Below are positions 36,400 through 45,559 of a DNA stretch of 64,000 bases, in pieces. The translations under genes were made by a program, and so were the position numbers. Below the pieces are notes generated by a model. The model did not search any database and had not been told where the DNA came from. It worked only from the letters and a program-made list of their open reading frames with translations. The stretch spans positions 1-64,000 of the forward strand of contig JAGWBR010000018.1 of assembly GCA_021295785.1 (NCBI GenBank), given 5' to 3'. Source of the DNA: Gemmatimonadota bacterium (GTDB lineage: Bacteria > Gemmatimonadota > Gemmatimonadetes > Palauibacterales > Palauibacteraceae). The first letter of the stretch is position 1, and every line of letters begins with the position of its first letter.

Positions 36400-37239
36400 T
36401 CAGTATGCCGCAGGGTCGAAGACCGTGTAGTGCAGCGGCTCGTCAAGACGCACCCGAAGTATCCATCCCGCCGAGAAGGGGACCGCGCCGGGCCCGTCGG
36501 CCTCGACCATGCGAGACCATCCGGCCGGCACCACGAACACGGTCCCGCCCGCCGTGGCCTCGGCCCCGCCGGCAGTCGCCGATTCCGCGCCCGCCAAGAC
36601 CCCTCCCAGAATGGTCGGTACGGATGACATCGGCAGCCCCGGCAGTCGCAGCGGATCCGCCGTGACTATCGACGCCGTCAGCGGCCATTCATTGCCGTCA
36701 AAGAACACCGTCTCGAAACGCACACCCAAACGCACGCCGCCGCCGGGCGCTGCACCCACCAGGGTCACCACCCCGCGCAGCAACGAGTTTACTTCCAGCA
36801 TGATCCGGTGATTCTCCACCATCGGACGCGTGACCGAGGCCGTTACCGGATCGCCCGGGCGTGCCGTCGACAGGTCGATCCCCTGCAAGAGCTCGACCTC
36901 GAAAACGCCCCCGGCGGGCATGACCTGGTCCAGGCGCCGAAAGCCAACCGGTACTTCGTCATCCGCAGCGGCGGGGGCCCCGGTGTTCTGGCCGGGCATG
37001 GGTAGCCGGGAAATCGCCGTGGGGAAACGGCCCATCGGCCCGCTCTCGGTGCCTGTCGAGTTCGCGCCGTCCGCGTTCGCATCGGCCCGACCGGCCTCGC
37101 CCCCGGGAGCCGCCTCGCAGGCCAGGGCCAAAGCGGCTGCGCAGAGCACCGCCGTCCGAAGGAGAGCGGGAACCCGGAACCAGGCAAAGGCTCTGGACGG
37201 GGCAAGCGCCGGGGACTGTAAGCAATTCACGGTGAACAA
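36400..37239 (-). CDS. Lipoprotein of unknown function
   Basis: A long N-terminal region leads to a hydrophobic segment and lipobox-like ALALAC (Cys about residue 41), so a later start within the first 25 codons is likely. The mature part has a low-complexity linker, then a beta-rich domain (about 105-175: VFEVELLQGIDLSTARPGDPVTASV, NHRIMLEVNSLLRGVVTLV). This resembles the periplasmic beta domains of TrbI/VirB10-like proteins found as solitary lipoproteins. The function is unknown. It ends 4 nt before anmK begins. Confidence 0.55.
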   Translation of the reverse strand: MFTVNCLQSPALAPSRAFAWFRVPALLRTAVLCAAALALACEAAPGGEAGRADANADGANSTGTESGPMGRFPTAISRLPMPGQNTGAPAAADDEVPVGFRRLDQVMPAGGVFEVELLQGIDLSTARPGDPVTASVTRPMVENHRIMLEVNSLLRGVVTLVGAAPGGGVRLGVRFETVFFDGNEWPLTASIVTADPLRLPGLPMSSVPTILGGVLAGAESATAGGAEATAGGTVFVVPAGWSRMVEADGPGAVPFSAGWILRVRLDEPLHYTVFDPAAY

Positions 37240-37434
37240 GATTTCTGGCGGGTCCGGGCTGACAAGACGATAGGCGGAGCCGGAAAAATACCGGCGTCCG
37301 GGGCCGGACCGAATCTAGCGGGCTGCCGGCGGCGGCAGCCACATCGCCCGCAAGCCGCGGGGATTACAACCGCCCGGCGGCGGTTAACTTGGCCCCGACC
37401 AGAACACGGACCGACAATACACCAACGCGCATAC

Positions 37435-39270
37435 ATGAACACGATCAGGTCGCTACTCCCCTATTTCCGGCGCTACCGCACGGGTATCGCATTCGGGTTG
37501 ACCCTGGTCGTGCTGAGTAACCTGTTCACCGTCGCCGCCCCGCGCATCGTGAAACTGGCCGTGGACGCCCTCACCGCCGGAGACGGGCAGGAAGTGGTGC
37601 TTCGGTACGCGATTTTTCTTGTAGTCGTGGCGATCGTCGGAGGCGCAATCCGGTATGCCATGCGGGAGATCCTGAACGGGATCAGCCGTCGCATCGAGAC
37701 CGATCTGCGGGACGACCTGTTCGACCACCTGCTCCGCCTGCCCCCCGAGTTCTACGACGGATGGGCGACGGGCGACCTGATGAGCCGTGCCACAAACGAT
37801 GTCCAGGCTATTCGGATGGCGGCCGGTCCGGCGGTGATGTACGCGCTCAACACGGCCACGATTTCGGTGCTGGCCATCGGATCGATGATCTGGATCGACC
37901 GCAGCCTCACGCTGCTCGCGATGATCCCGATGGTCGCGATCCCTCCCCTGGTGTTCGGGTTCGGGAATCAGGTCCAGATTCGGTTCACCAAGATTCAGGA
38001 GCAGTTTTCGGAGATTTCCGCCTTTGCGCACGAGAACCTGTCGGGGACGCGAATCGTGAAGGCCTACGTGCAGGAAAAACCACAGGCCAGGCGGTTTGCG
38101 GACCTGAACAGCCGCTACCGCGCCCTGAACCTCTCGCTGGCGCGGATCTGGGGGCTGTTCCACCCGTCCCTGGGCCTCTGCACCGGTGCGGGGGCAGTCA
38201 TCGCCCTCTGGTTCGGCGGCGGCCAGGTGATCCGCGGCGAAATGACCATCGGCGACCTGGTGGCGTTTTCGTTCTATCTGACGCTTCTGATGTGGCCGAT
38301 GGTCGCACTGGGATGGGTCACCAACCTGTTCCAGCGCGGCGCAGCCTCGATGGGCCGGATCCGGGAGTTGTTCGACACCGAGCCCGCCATCGCCACCCCG
38401 CCCCGCCCCAGCGGACTGGGACAGGTCGCCGGTCGCATCGAATTCCGCGACGTGAGTTTCCGGTACAAGGGAATGGACCGCGACGTGCTCAGCAACATCT
38501 CCTTTTCCATCGAACCGGGGCAGGTAGCGGCCATCGTGGGTGGCACGGGCAGCGGCAAGTCCACCCTGGCCGCGCTCATCCCCAGGCTGCGCGACGTCAC
38601 CGGCGGGCAGGTTCTGATTGACGGCGTCGATGTGCGGGACGCCGACCTGGAGGAGTTGAGGCAGGCCGTGGCGTTTGTGCCTCAGGAGCCGTTTCTGTTT
38701 TCGACGCGGCTCAGGGCCAACATCGAGATGCGGACCAACGGAAGGCGCCCGCCGTCGGCGGAGACGGGGAGCGACGGGGCCGGCATGAATCCCCTGGTCG
38801 CGACTCCCCGCCTCACCCGCGCCATGGAGGCGGCGCAGCTCAACAAGACGCTCGACATCCTGCCCGAGGGGATCGACACCCGCCTGGGCGAACGCGGCGT
38901 CAACCTGTCGGGCGGCCAGAAACAGCGCGCCACACTGGCCCGCGCACTCTACCGCGATGCCCCCGTGCTGGTGCTGGACGATGCGCTCTCGGCAGTCGAT
39001 TTCGAAACCGAAGCCGCGATTCTCGCCGAGCTCAGGTCCTACATGGCGGGTCGCACGTCGGTTATCGTCTCCCACCGGGCATCCTCGGTGAGGAACGCCG
39101 ACATCATCATCGTGCTACAGGACGGCAGAGTGGCGCAGACCGGCCGCCACGACCAACTGATGGCAGCCGGCGGCGCCTACGCCCGACTGCTTCACAGGCA
39201 ACTGGCCCGTGAAGAACTCCATAGCATCGAGGCAGTGCGCCGCGCCGGGGGCGCCAGACCCCGGGTTTAG
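37435..39270 (+). CDS. ABC exporter, fused membrane and ATPase domains (MsbA/MdlB-like)
   Basis: Type IV ABC half-transporter of 611 residues. Six hydrophobic helices occupy about 15-310, including RIETDLRDDLFDHLLRLPPEFYDGWATGDLMSR, typical of the coupling-helix region. The nucleotide-binding domain has Walker A VGGTGSGKST, a Q loop at AFVPQEPFLFS, signature LSGGQKQR, Walker B VLVLDDALSAVD and H-loop VSHRAS. A Gly/Pro-rich insertion lies between Q loop and signature. Substrates (lipid, drug or peptide) cannot be read from sequence. A scrap of this gene's 3' end recurs at 42892. Confidence 0.92.
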   Translation: MNTIRSLLPYFRRYRTGIAFGLTLVVLSNLFTVAAPRIVKLAVDALTAGDGQEVVLRYAIFLVVVAIVGGAIRYAMREILNGISRRIETDLRDDLFDHLLRLPPEFYDGWATGDLMSRATNDVQAIRMAAGPAVMYALNTATISVLAIGSMIWIDRSLTLLAMIPMVAIPPLVFGFGNQVQIRFTKIQEQFSEISAFAHENLSGTRIVKAYVQEKPQARRFADLNSRYRALNLSLARIWGLFHPSLGLCTGAGAVIALWFGGGQVIRGEMTIGDLVAFSFYLTLLMWPMVALGWVTNLFQRGAASMGRIRELFDTEPAIATPPRPSGLGQVAGRIEFRDVSFRYKGMDRDVLSNISFSIEPGQVAAIVGGTGSGKSTLAALIPRLRDVTGGQVLIDGVDVRDADLEELRQAVAFVPQEPFLFSTRLRANIEMRTNGRRPPSAETGSDGAGMNPLVATPRLTRAMEAAQLNKTLDILPEGIDTRLGERGVNLSGGQKQRATLARALYRDAPVLVLDDALSAVDFETEAAILAELRSYMAGRTSVIVSHRASSVRNADIIIVLQDGRVAQTGRHDQLMAAGGAYARLLHRQLAREELHSIEAVRRAGGARPRV

Positions 39271-39275
39271 ATGCT

Positions 39276-41183
39276 TCAGCGCGGATCGAGATCATCGTCG
39301 GCTTCATCCAGCAGCCTCAAATCGCGGGTGGCCTCGACCAGGCGGATGAACTCTCCGCGGTAACCCCGCGGATCGTCGCCGCGACCTTCCTCGGCAAGTC
39401 CGATCACCTCTTCGAGGGTCAGGGCGCCCGAATGCTCGGAGTCCCTGAGTAGCATGCCGAAGCCCGCCACCGCCGAGGCGAACCTGAAGTCGGCCGAGGG
39501 CGTCGCCTCCTGGTCCCAGACGTTACGGGCCAGGAGGCGGCTCTCGGTTCCGTTGGGCTCCTTGTAGCGGACCTTCACATGGAGCAGCTCCCCATCGAAC
39601 TCCGAGGGAGTCTCGGATTCGGCGGGATCCTCCGACGGCTGGTAGCGCAGATCGTCCACGCTGCCCGCGCCCGGCACCTCGAGTCCTGCCGGCACCACCT
39701 CGTAAAGGGCCGTGACGGCGTGTCCCTGACCCATCTCCCCGGCGTCCTTGGTGTCGTCGTTGAAGTCTTCGTCGGCCAGCAAGCGGTTCTCGTAACCGAC
39801 GAGGCGGTAGCCCGCGACCCGCTCCGGGTTGAACTCCACCTGGATCTTCACGTCCTTGGCAACGGTGAAGAGGGTCCCGCCCATCTCCTCGACCAGGGAC
39901 TTCTTGGCTTCCAGCAGGCCGTCGATGTAGTGGAAGTTGCCGTTTCCGTGATCGGCGATCTGCTCCATCTTCGAGTCCTGAAGATTGCCCGTACCGAACC
40001 CGAGCACCGTCAGGAAGCTCCCGCTCTCGCGCTCCTTCTCGATGAGGCGCACCATCTCGCCGTCGCTCGACGGGCCCACGTTGAAGTCGCCGTCGGTGGC
40101 GAGGATTACGCGGTTGTTGCCGCCGTCGATGTAGTTCTCGCGCACCACCTTGTATGCGAGCTTCAAGCCCGCGCCTCCGGCAGTGGTTCCGCCCGCCTCC
40201 AGCTGCTCGATCGCCGATAAGATCTTCTTGCGCTCGTTTCCGGGAGTGGATGGCAACACCAGGCCCGCCGCGCCGGCATAGACCACGATGGCGACCCGGT
40301 CCTCGGGCCGCAGCTCCTCGACCAGCAATTGTAGAGATTTCTTGACGAGCGGCAGCTTGTCGCGTGAATGCATCGATCCCGAGACGTCGAGCAGGAAGAC
40401 CAGGTTGCTCGGCGGCAGTTCGCCCAGGTCAACGGACGGCGCGTGGAGGCCGATGCGAACCAGCCTGTGCCGTGGTTGCCAAGGTGCGCTCCACACCTCG
40501 GTTTCGACCGCGAAGGGGTGCTCGGCCGAAGGCTGCGCTTCGTCGTACGGGAAGTAGTTGATCATCTCCTCGATCCGCACCGCGTCAATGGGCGGGCGGG
40601 CACCGTCGTTGAGGAAGCGCCGGACATTGGCGTAGGACGCCCGGTCCACATCGATCGAGAACGTGGACAGGGGAGCCGAGCTCACTCTGCGGAATCCGTT
40701 CTCCTCGATGTAGGCGTAGGATTCGCGGTCCAGTGGCCGCATTGCAAAGGCTGCCGCCGCAGCGGGGTTGAGCTGCGGCGCGAAAATCAGTTTGGCGGTG
40801 ACAGTGACCCCGTCAAGCCTGATCGCCGTCTCCTGGAGCGCGAAGTCCGCGACCGTTCCCGCTCCGTCCTCCACCGTTGCCTGGCGAATCTCGGGATCAA
40901 AGCCAACAAGTCTGACGCTCACCTCGTGAACGCCGACCGGCACGTTCTCGATCCGGTAACGGCCCGAGGCGTTTGTTTGCCCGGAGCCCACGGCCAACCC
41001 CCCGGCGGACATCACCGTCACTTGGGCGCCCGACAGCGGCCGGCCCTCATCGGCATGGGTGACCGTGCCCTCGACCCAGCCCGTCGCGGGGGGATCGAAA
41101 ACCGACCCGGCGGGACCCGTGGCAACCTCGGACACGGGAACAAGGAAGAAAGCTGCGAACAGGGCGAAGGACTTCAGACTCAT
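39276..41183 (-). CDS. Secreted VWA-domain protein with carboxypeptidase-regulatory-like and DUF3520-type regions
   Basis: This 635-residue protein has an export signal (1-25). A CarboxypepD_reg-like beta domain (about 35-120) follows: GWVEGTVTHADEGRPLSGAQVTV. A YfbK-type N-terminal region has SYAYIEENGFRRVSSAPLSTFSIDVDRASYANVRRFLN. The von Willebrand A domain has its metal site FLLDVSGSMHSRDKL at about 258, then LATDGDFNVG, then the C-terminal DUF3520-like region. The family is common in Bacteroidota and Gemmatimonadota; its ligand is unknown. It is convergent with the ABC exporter, with 5 nt between stops, and has a GAGGAG ribosome-binding site. Confidence 0.9.
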   Translation of the reverse strand: MSLKSFALFAAFFLVPVSEVATGPAGSVFDPPATGWVEGTVTHADEGRPLSGAQVTVMSAGGLAVGSGQTNASGRYRIENVPVGVHEVSVRLVGFDPEIRQATVEDGAGTVADFALQETAIRLDGVTVTAKLIFAPQLNPAAAAAFAMRPLDRESYAYIEENGFRRVSSAPLSTFSIDVDRASYANVRRFLNDGARPPIDAVRIEEMINYFPYDEAQPSAEHPFAVETEVWSAPWQPRHRLVRIGLHAPSVDLGELPPSNLVFLLDVSGSMHSRDKLPLVKKSLQLLVEELRPEDRVAIVVYAGAAGLVLPSTPGNERKKILSAIEQLEAGGTTAGGAGLKLAYKVVRENYIDGGNNRVILATDGDFNVGPSSDGEMVRLIEKERESGSFLTVLGFGTGNLQDSKMEQIADHGNGNFHYIDGLLEAKKSLVEEMGGTLFTVAKDVKIQVEFNPERVAGYRLVGYENRLLADEDFNDDTKDAGEMGQGHAVTALYEVVPAGLEVPGAGSVDDLRYQPSEDPAESETPSEFDGELLHVKVRYKEPNGTESRLLARNVWDQEATPSADFRFASAVAGFGMLLRDSEHSGALTLEEVIGLAEEGRGDDPRGYRGEFIRLVEATRDLRLLDEADDDLDPR

Positions 41184-41355
41184 CTCAAGACTCCTCGTTG
41201 GACGGCGACCGACAACCGGGCTCGCTGGTCCAGCAGCGGAAGCAAGCCCCTGTGTCAGTTAGACGCCCGTAGAGGCCTCATCGTGACAACTTGTCCCGAA
41301 CGGCCGCGCCGGAGGCGGCAGACACCAGGTCTGGTTCGAGGGGGAAAAGCGAGGC

Positions 41356-42255
41356 CTATCCCGCGTCTTCGTCGAAATAGTCCTCATCGATTCGCTTGAT
41401 CTCGTAGCGGTTGCCTGTTCGGACGCCTATTCCGTGCCGCACCATGAGACGCGCCAGCTCGTCGCCGTCGATCAGCACGATACGTTTCGGACTTCGCTCG
41501 ATGTAGTCACGGGCGGCACTTGTGAAGCTCGCCGTGGTGACGAATACACCCTTGGTCGTGCCCGCCGCATCGATTGCGCCGGCGAAGTTGCGCAAGTCGC
41601 CTGCACCCACCGAGCCACTTGCCGCGTACTTCTTCGCCTGCACGTAAATTTCGTCCAGCCCGAGCTTGTCCTCCTTGATGGTACCGTCGATACCACCGTC
41701 GCCCGTACGGCCGGTGACGAGGCCCATCGCCCTGTCGCCGCCGCCATACCCCATGGCGATCAGCAAGTCCACGGTCACTTGCTCAAGGAAGTCCGGGGAT
41801 GCGGCACGAACCCGGCGCAGCACGTCGGTTTCCAGCCCGGCGGTAAGCTGCCGGGCGGCGCGTTCCAGCGCTTCCTCGGGCGTCTCGACCTCGTAAGCGG
41901 TCGTCCGCGGCGCTTCATCGTCGCGCGGAGGCGACGGGTCCGCCCCCTTCCACTGCAGGTAAGACGAATACTCCTTGAGCAATCGCAAGTCGACACAAGC
42001 GGGTTTTCTTGACAGCAGCTGCCGGCCCTGGCTCGTTAACCGGCATACTCCCCGCCGAGGCCGCTCCAGGAGCCCTGCGCGCTCCATGTACGTGACGGCC
42101 CAGCTCACCCGGTTCACAAAGGTCGTCTGGCTGCCGCTGGGGATGCGTTCTCGCAAATCGTCTGCGGACAGCCCCACTGCAGTGGCCACGCGTTCGCGGA
42201 TCTGCGAGATCTGCGCCTTCGCTCCGTCTTCAAGCGCCTTGAGGACCGGGAGCAT
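41356..42255 (-). CDS. Mrr-like restriction endonuclease / Mrr_cat nuclease
   Basis: The N-terminal winged helix (Mrr_N, about 1-85) is followed by the PD-(D/E)XK Mrr catalytic domain. LEQVTVDLLIAMGYGG and then GRTGDGGIDGTIKEDKLGLDEIYVQAKKY supply the D..D-QAK type active site. Mrr enzymes cut methylated or foreign DNA. The conserved N-terminus normally begins x-P-D-F/Y-Q-x-L-M-L-P; here SVPDFQSL lies just upstream of ATG 42255, but no ATG, GTG or TTG precedes it before an in-frame stop. A few residues may be lost or an ATC start used. Confidence 0.85.
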   Translation of the reverse strand: MLPVLKALEDGAKAQISQIRERVATAVGLSADDLRERIPSGSQTTFVNRVSWAVTYMERAGLLERPRRGVCRLTSQGRQLLSRKPACVDLRLLKEYSSYLQWKGADPSPPRDDEAPRTTAYEVETPEEALERAARQLTAGLETDVLRRVRAASPDFLEQVTVDLLIAMGYGGGDRAMGLVTGRTGDGGIDGTIKEDKLGLDEIYVQAKKYAASGSVGAGDLRNFAGAIDAAGTTKGVFVTTASFTSAARDYIERSPKRIVLIDGDELARLMVRHGIGVRTGNRYEIKRIDEDYFDEDAG

Positions 42256-42357
42256 GAGCGACTGAAAGTCAGGAACGGAGATGTGTTTTCTCGGTTATGC
42301 GGGTGGTTGGGGGGGGCTGGGGCGGGACGTCGGCCCGGCGCGAATCGTGCGACTGAT

Positions 42358-42645
42358 TCACAGCATCCTGGGCCTCAGGTCATTTCGCACCCGAATTCTG
42401 TACCGAACGAGTTTATGCAAAACATCGAAGTCGAGCGGAGGTTGTTCGTTTCGGCGCAGTGCTGCGCGCGCGATCCCGATGCCGACACCGAGGCGCGACA
42501 CGATGCCCAGTGCGCGCATCCCCTCGGCCAAGAGTTGCGGTAGCAGGCTAGTCTGGGGCGCCCGAAACGTTTCGGGCCTCACGGGCCCGTAGGGGCGTCC
42601 AGGACTCAGGACCTTCAATCGGTAGGCGATCATGGCAGTGCTCAC
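42358..42645 (-). CDS. Hypothetical protein next to helicase remnant
   Basis: This 95-residue frame begins at a GTG overlapping the helicase remnant's stop (GTGA). It has no motif I recognise and no clear ribosome-binding site. The coupling geometry is its only support, and it may be a spurious frame in decaying DNA. Confidence 0.25.
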   Translation of the reverse strand: MSTAMIAYRLKVLSPGRPYGPVRPETFRAPQTSLLPQLLAEGMRALGIVSRLGVGIGIARAALRRNEQPPLDFDVLHKLVRYRIRVRNDLRPRML

Positions 42646-42891
42646 TCCAACCCCATCTCGGCCAAGAACTGCGACGCCTTCTTCGAGTACCCGTTGTACT
42701 TCCTGGCGCGCGTCAAAGTCAATGTCTCCCGGGCCCGGGTGATCGCCACAAAACAGCTCCGCCGCTCTTCCTGCACCTCCCTGCTCCGGGGCCCGCGCTG
42801 CAGGGCTCGGTAGGACGGAAATACCTCCTGGGCCATCCCGATCAGGTACACACCAAACGCTTCATCTTTTCGCCGAACAGTTCGCTGCGAA
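42642..42891 (-). pseudogene. UvrD-like helicase, C-terminal remnant
   Basis: The last about 75 residues of a superfamily 1 helicase: VYLIGMAQEVFPSYRALQ then EVQEERRSCFVAITRARETLTLT (motif VI with the VAxTRA core) and a normal-looking end SQFLAEMGLE. Motifs I-V are absent. The coding match stops at the junction with the ABC-gene scrap at about 42892, so the 5' part was deleted. Confidence 0.7.
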
Positions 42892-42949
42892 GCAGACCGG
42901 CCGCCACGACCAACCAATGGCAGCCGGCGGCGCCAGACCCCAGGCCTAG
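42892..42949 (+). repeat. Duplicated scrap of the ABC exporter 3' end
   Basis: 42892-42934 matches 39135-39177 at 41 of 43 positions (encoding GRHDQxMAAGGA). 42935-42949 then matches the last 15 nt of the same gene (39256-39270) at 12 of 15. The intervening 78 nt of the gene are missing, and the join falls in a GGCGCC shared by both sides. It ends in its own TAG and touches the beta-barrel gene's stop. Confidence 0.75.
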
Positions 42950-43674
42950 TTCGAGAGCGAAAACCCGAACACCATCAGTGCCCGGTCGACCTCGGGGTTC
43001 AGGATTACCTGCGAGAAGATCGGAAGCGAGAACGAGTCGGTGACGGCGAGCGAAGTGCTCCCCGTGACGCCGACGTTGACGATCCCGCCGCTGTCAAGGC
43101 CGTAGAAGTCGCTTTCGCCGGTCACCCCTCCAACATGGGCCCGGACCGCAACGTCACCCTCGGCCAGCAAAAAGCCCGCCTCCACATAGGTGCCGCTGCC
43201 GTCGGTCATGGCGGCCACCATCAGGTCAACCGGAAAAATCTCCGGTCCGACGAAGGTCACCATCGCTTCGACGTTGTGGCTGTCCGCGTCTCCGAATCCC
43301 ATGTCGGTTTCGGACCCGGGGAAATAGTGGTCCCTCAGGGTGACCCCGACCGAAAGACCGGATTCCGATTTAACCGTGTACCCCACGTAGGCATCCGCCT
43401 CGTTGGCGGCTGAACCGAGGCCTTTCGTCGCCCCGGCGGCGGACACGGTGAACGAGCCCCATGCTCCGATTTCGAATCCGCCGTCCGAATAAGCCAGGGC
43501 GGGCTGCACGGAGAACGCCTCGCCGAAATCAAAGCCGCGCCACACGTAGCGCGACACGAAATCCGCACCGACGGTCCACTGGGCCACGGTCGGACCGGCA
43601 GAAGCGAACAGAAGGCCTGTGGCCAGGCCACAGGCACGAACACGCCGAAAATTACTGGTCTGACAATTGGCCAT
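42946..43674 (-). CDS. Outer-membrane beta-barrel protein (TorF/Gcw_chp-like)
   Basis: A Sec signal peptide ends near PTVAQ (residue 32). The mature start WTVGADFVSRYVWRGFDFG is the hallmark of the TIGR02001/TorF family of small barrels. Alternating hydrophobic strands follow (FEIGAWGSFTVS, ADAYVGYTVKSESGLSVGVTLRDHYF) to a C-terminal ALMVFGFSLSN. It has 242 residues. GGGAGAAG precedes the ATG. The cargo is unknown. Confidence 0.8.
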   Translation of the reverse strand: MANCQTSNFRRVRACGLATGLLFASAGPTVAQWTVGADFVSRYVWRGFDFGEAFSVQPALAYSDGGFEIGAWGSFTVSAAGATKGLGSAANEADAYVGYTVKSESGLSVGVTLRDHYFPGSETDMGFGDADSHNVEAMVTFVGPEIFPVDLMVAAMTDGSGTYVEAGFLLAEGDVAVRAHVGGVTGESDFYGLDSGGIVNVGVTGSTSLAVTDSFSLPIFSQVILNPEVDRALMVFGFSLSN

Positions 43675-43774
43675 TTGAGCTTCTCCCTTGGGCGGTTGGT
43701 AGTTCCAGGTTCGTTGGGTGATCGTTGGATTTGTTCGATTGGCAGCAGGCCCGCCAGGGGCACGTGAACCGAAC

Positions 43775-45559
43775 CTAGCCGGCCCGTGACTCCCCGCTGG
43801 AAGATAGCGCGTTGACTACCGGACGCAGGCGGGCGAGCACCACCCGCATTGCCTCGCTGAGACCCACCTCCATCAGCACGCCCGACGCCTTTTCGTGGCC
43901 GCCTCCGCCCAGCCCCGCCGCCACCTCCTGAACATCCGCGGGGCCGTTGGACCTGAACGAGACCTTGGTGCGGTTGTGCGAGAGCGCGCGGAACAATACG
44001 CCAACTTCAATTCCCTGCAGCCGCCGCGGGAAATCGACCAGCCCCTCCAGATCCTCCCACGTGGCCCCGGTCCTCTGGAGAGCACGGTGGTCCAGGGCAA
44101 CCCACGCGATCCCCCCTTCGGACTGTAGCGAGCCCAGCGCCAGCTTGGTCAAGGCCATTCGGCCCATCGAAAACGTCCCGTACAGAACCCGGTAGAACTC
44201 GGACAAATCCACTCCGGCAGCCAACAACTCGGCCACTATCCGGTGGGCGCGGGGAGTGGTGTTGGTGAACCGGAACGACCCCGTGTCGGTGGCGATGGCA
44301 ATGTACAGGGCCTGTGCCTGCTTGAGGGTGATCTCACCTCCGTCCAGGGCTATCAGATCGTAGATCAGCTCGCCCGTGGCGCATGCGGTCGAATCGCGCA
44401 GGGCGATCTCCATCAGGTCAGGCCCGGTCGGTGGATGGTGATCGATCACAACGCCGCCAAGTCGCTCGGCGTGGGGGGCCAGCCCGCCCAACCGGCCCCT
44501 CTCGGCCGTGTCGAGGACCACCATCGTATCGGCTTCTGACAGAAGGGCCTCCGCCTCCGGAGCGCGGGCGTGGGCCTCGGGAATTCCCTCGGTCAGAAAG
44601 GAGAGGTAGTCGGGGGCGGGGGTGGGGGTAACGATGGCTGCTCCGATGCCCCGGCCCTGCAACCACCGCGCGAGGGCGGCCATGCTGCCGTACCCGTCTC
44701 CGTCAGGGTTGACGTGAGTCGTGAGAACGACCCGACGTGCAGCGAGCAGGCGGTCGCGAATCTGTTCCAGGGCTTGGCGGCGGGGGGGCGGGGGGGGTTC
44801 GACAGGCTGTGGGGATCCGGCCTGGGAGTGCCGGGCCATTGGGCGATCCGCGATTTCCGCACCGCCAACCGCCTCCCACACGTGCCGGGCGGCGCTGGCC
44901 AAATCTTCAACGGATCCCTCGTTCATGATCACGTGGTCCGCTTTGGAGCGTTTGTGATTCGGGTCCATTTGTGCTGCGTCCACGGCGTCAAAGTCGGTTT
45001 CCGTCCAGCCCCTGGCGACGGCTAGTTCCCTGCGCAGGTCCCGGTCGGCGTCCACAACAACAACCACCCCGAAGTCCCCTTCCATGCCGGTCTCGAAAAG
45101 CAGCGGAATTTCTTCCACCACAACGGCCACGCCCTGCCCCACCAACTCGTCCAGGCGCTGCGCCCTGAGCCTGGCCACTCCAGCGTGCACCACCCTCTCC
45201 AGCCGCGACCTGGCCTTCGCATCCGCGAACACGATGCGGCGCATGGCTTCCCGGTCGAGGCGGCCGTCGGGGAGCAGGGCCGCATCCCCCCAGTGAGACC
45301 GAATCCGTTCGAGCGCCTCGGACCCCCGCCGGACTGCCTGGCGCGCCAGGTCGTCGGCGTCGATGCGGGCGGCTCCCCACTTCTCGAAGAGGCGTCCGAC
45401 CTCGCTCTTCCCCGCACAAACACTGCCGGTCAGCCCGATCCGAAACGGACCGGAAGAGGAGCTGTCAGACGTCGGAGCAGTCTCCGTGCGGGTAGGGGTG
45501 GCTGCAGTGTGGACAGTGGCCCGCCTTGCAGCCGGCGATTCGCGGCGACTGGGGCGCAC
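43775..45559 (-). CDS. Fusion of dephospho-CoA kinase and DHH phosphoesterase (CoaE-NrnA)
   Basis: One open frame of 594 codons joins two enzymes. Residues about 37-235 are CoaE, the last step of CoA synthesis: P-loop GLTGSVCAGKS, RIDADDLARQAV, EIPLLFETGMEGDF and DPNHKRSKADHVI. After a Pro-rich linker (about 236-262), residues about 270-590 are a DHH/DHHA1 phosphoesterase like NrnA, which degrades short RNAs and pAp: THVNPDGDGYGS, VVLDTAERGR, VIDHHPPTG and GGGGHEKASG. An ATG at 44839 at the linker could start the second enzyme alone, but no stop separates them. The only canonical start, GTG 45559, overlaps the upstream hydrolase gene by 95 nt, so the true start is uncertain. Confidence 0.88.
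   Translation of the reverse strand: MRPSRRESPAARRATVHTAATPTRTETAPTSDSSSSGPFRIGLTGSVCAGKSEVGRLFEKWGAARIDADDLARQAVRRGSEALERIRSHWGDAALLPDGRLDREAMRRIVFADAKARSRLERVVHAGVARLRAQRLDELVGQGVAVVVEEIPLLFETGMEGDFGVVVVVDADRDLRRELAVARGWTETDFDAVDAAQMDPNHKRSKADHVIMNEGSVEDLASAARHVWEAVGGAEIADRPMARHSQAGSPQPVEPPPPPRRQALEQIRDRLLAARRVVLTTHVNPDGDGYGSMAALARWLQGRGIGAAIVTPTPAPDYLSFLTEGIPEAHARAPEAEALLSEADTMVVLDTAERGRLGGLAPHAERLGGVVIDHHPPTGPDLMEIALRDSTACATGELIYDLIALDGGEITLKQAQALYIAIATDTGSFRFTNTTPRAHRIVAELLAAGVDLSEFYRVLYGTFSMGRMALTKLALGSLQSEGGIAWVALDHRALQRTGATWEDLEGLVDFPRRLQGIEVGVLFRALSHNRTKVSFRSNGPADVQEVAAGLGGGGHEKASGVLMEVGLSEAMRVVLARLRPVVNALSSSGESRAG

Noticed and set aside
37453-39075. 540-codon minus-strand frame opposite the ABC exporter
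   Set aside because: Composition is Arg/Gln/His/Pro-rich shadow coding with no motifs; the exporter on plus is complete.
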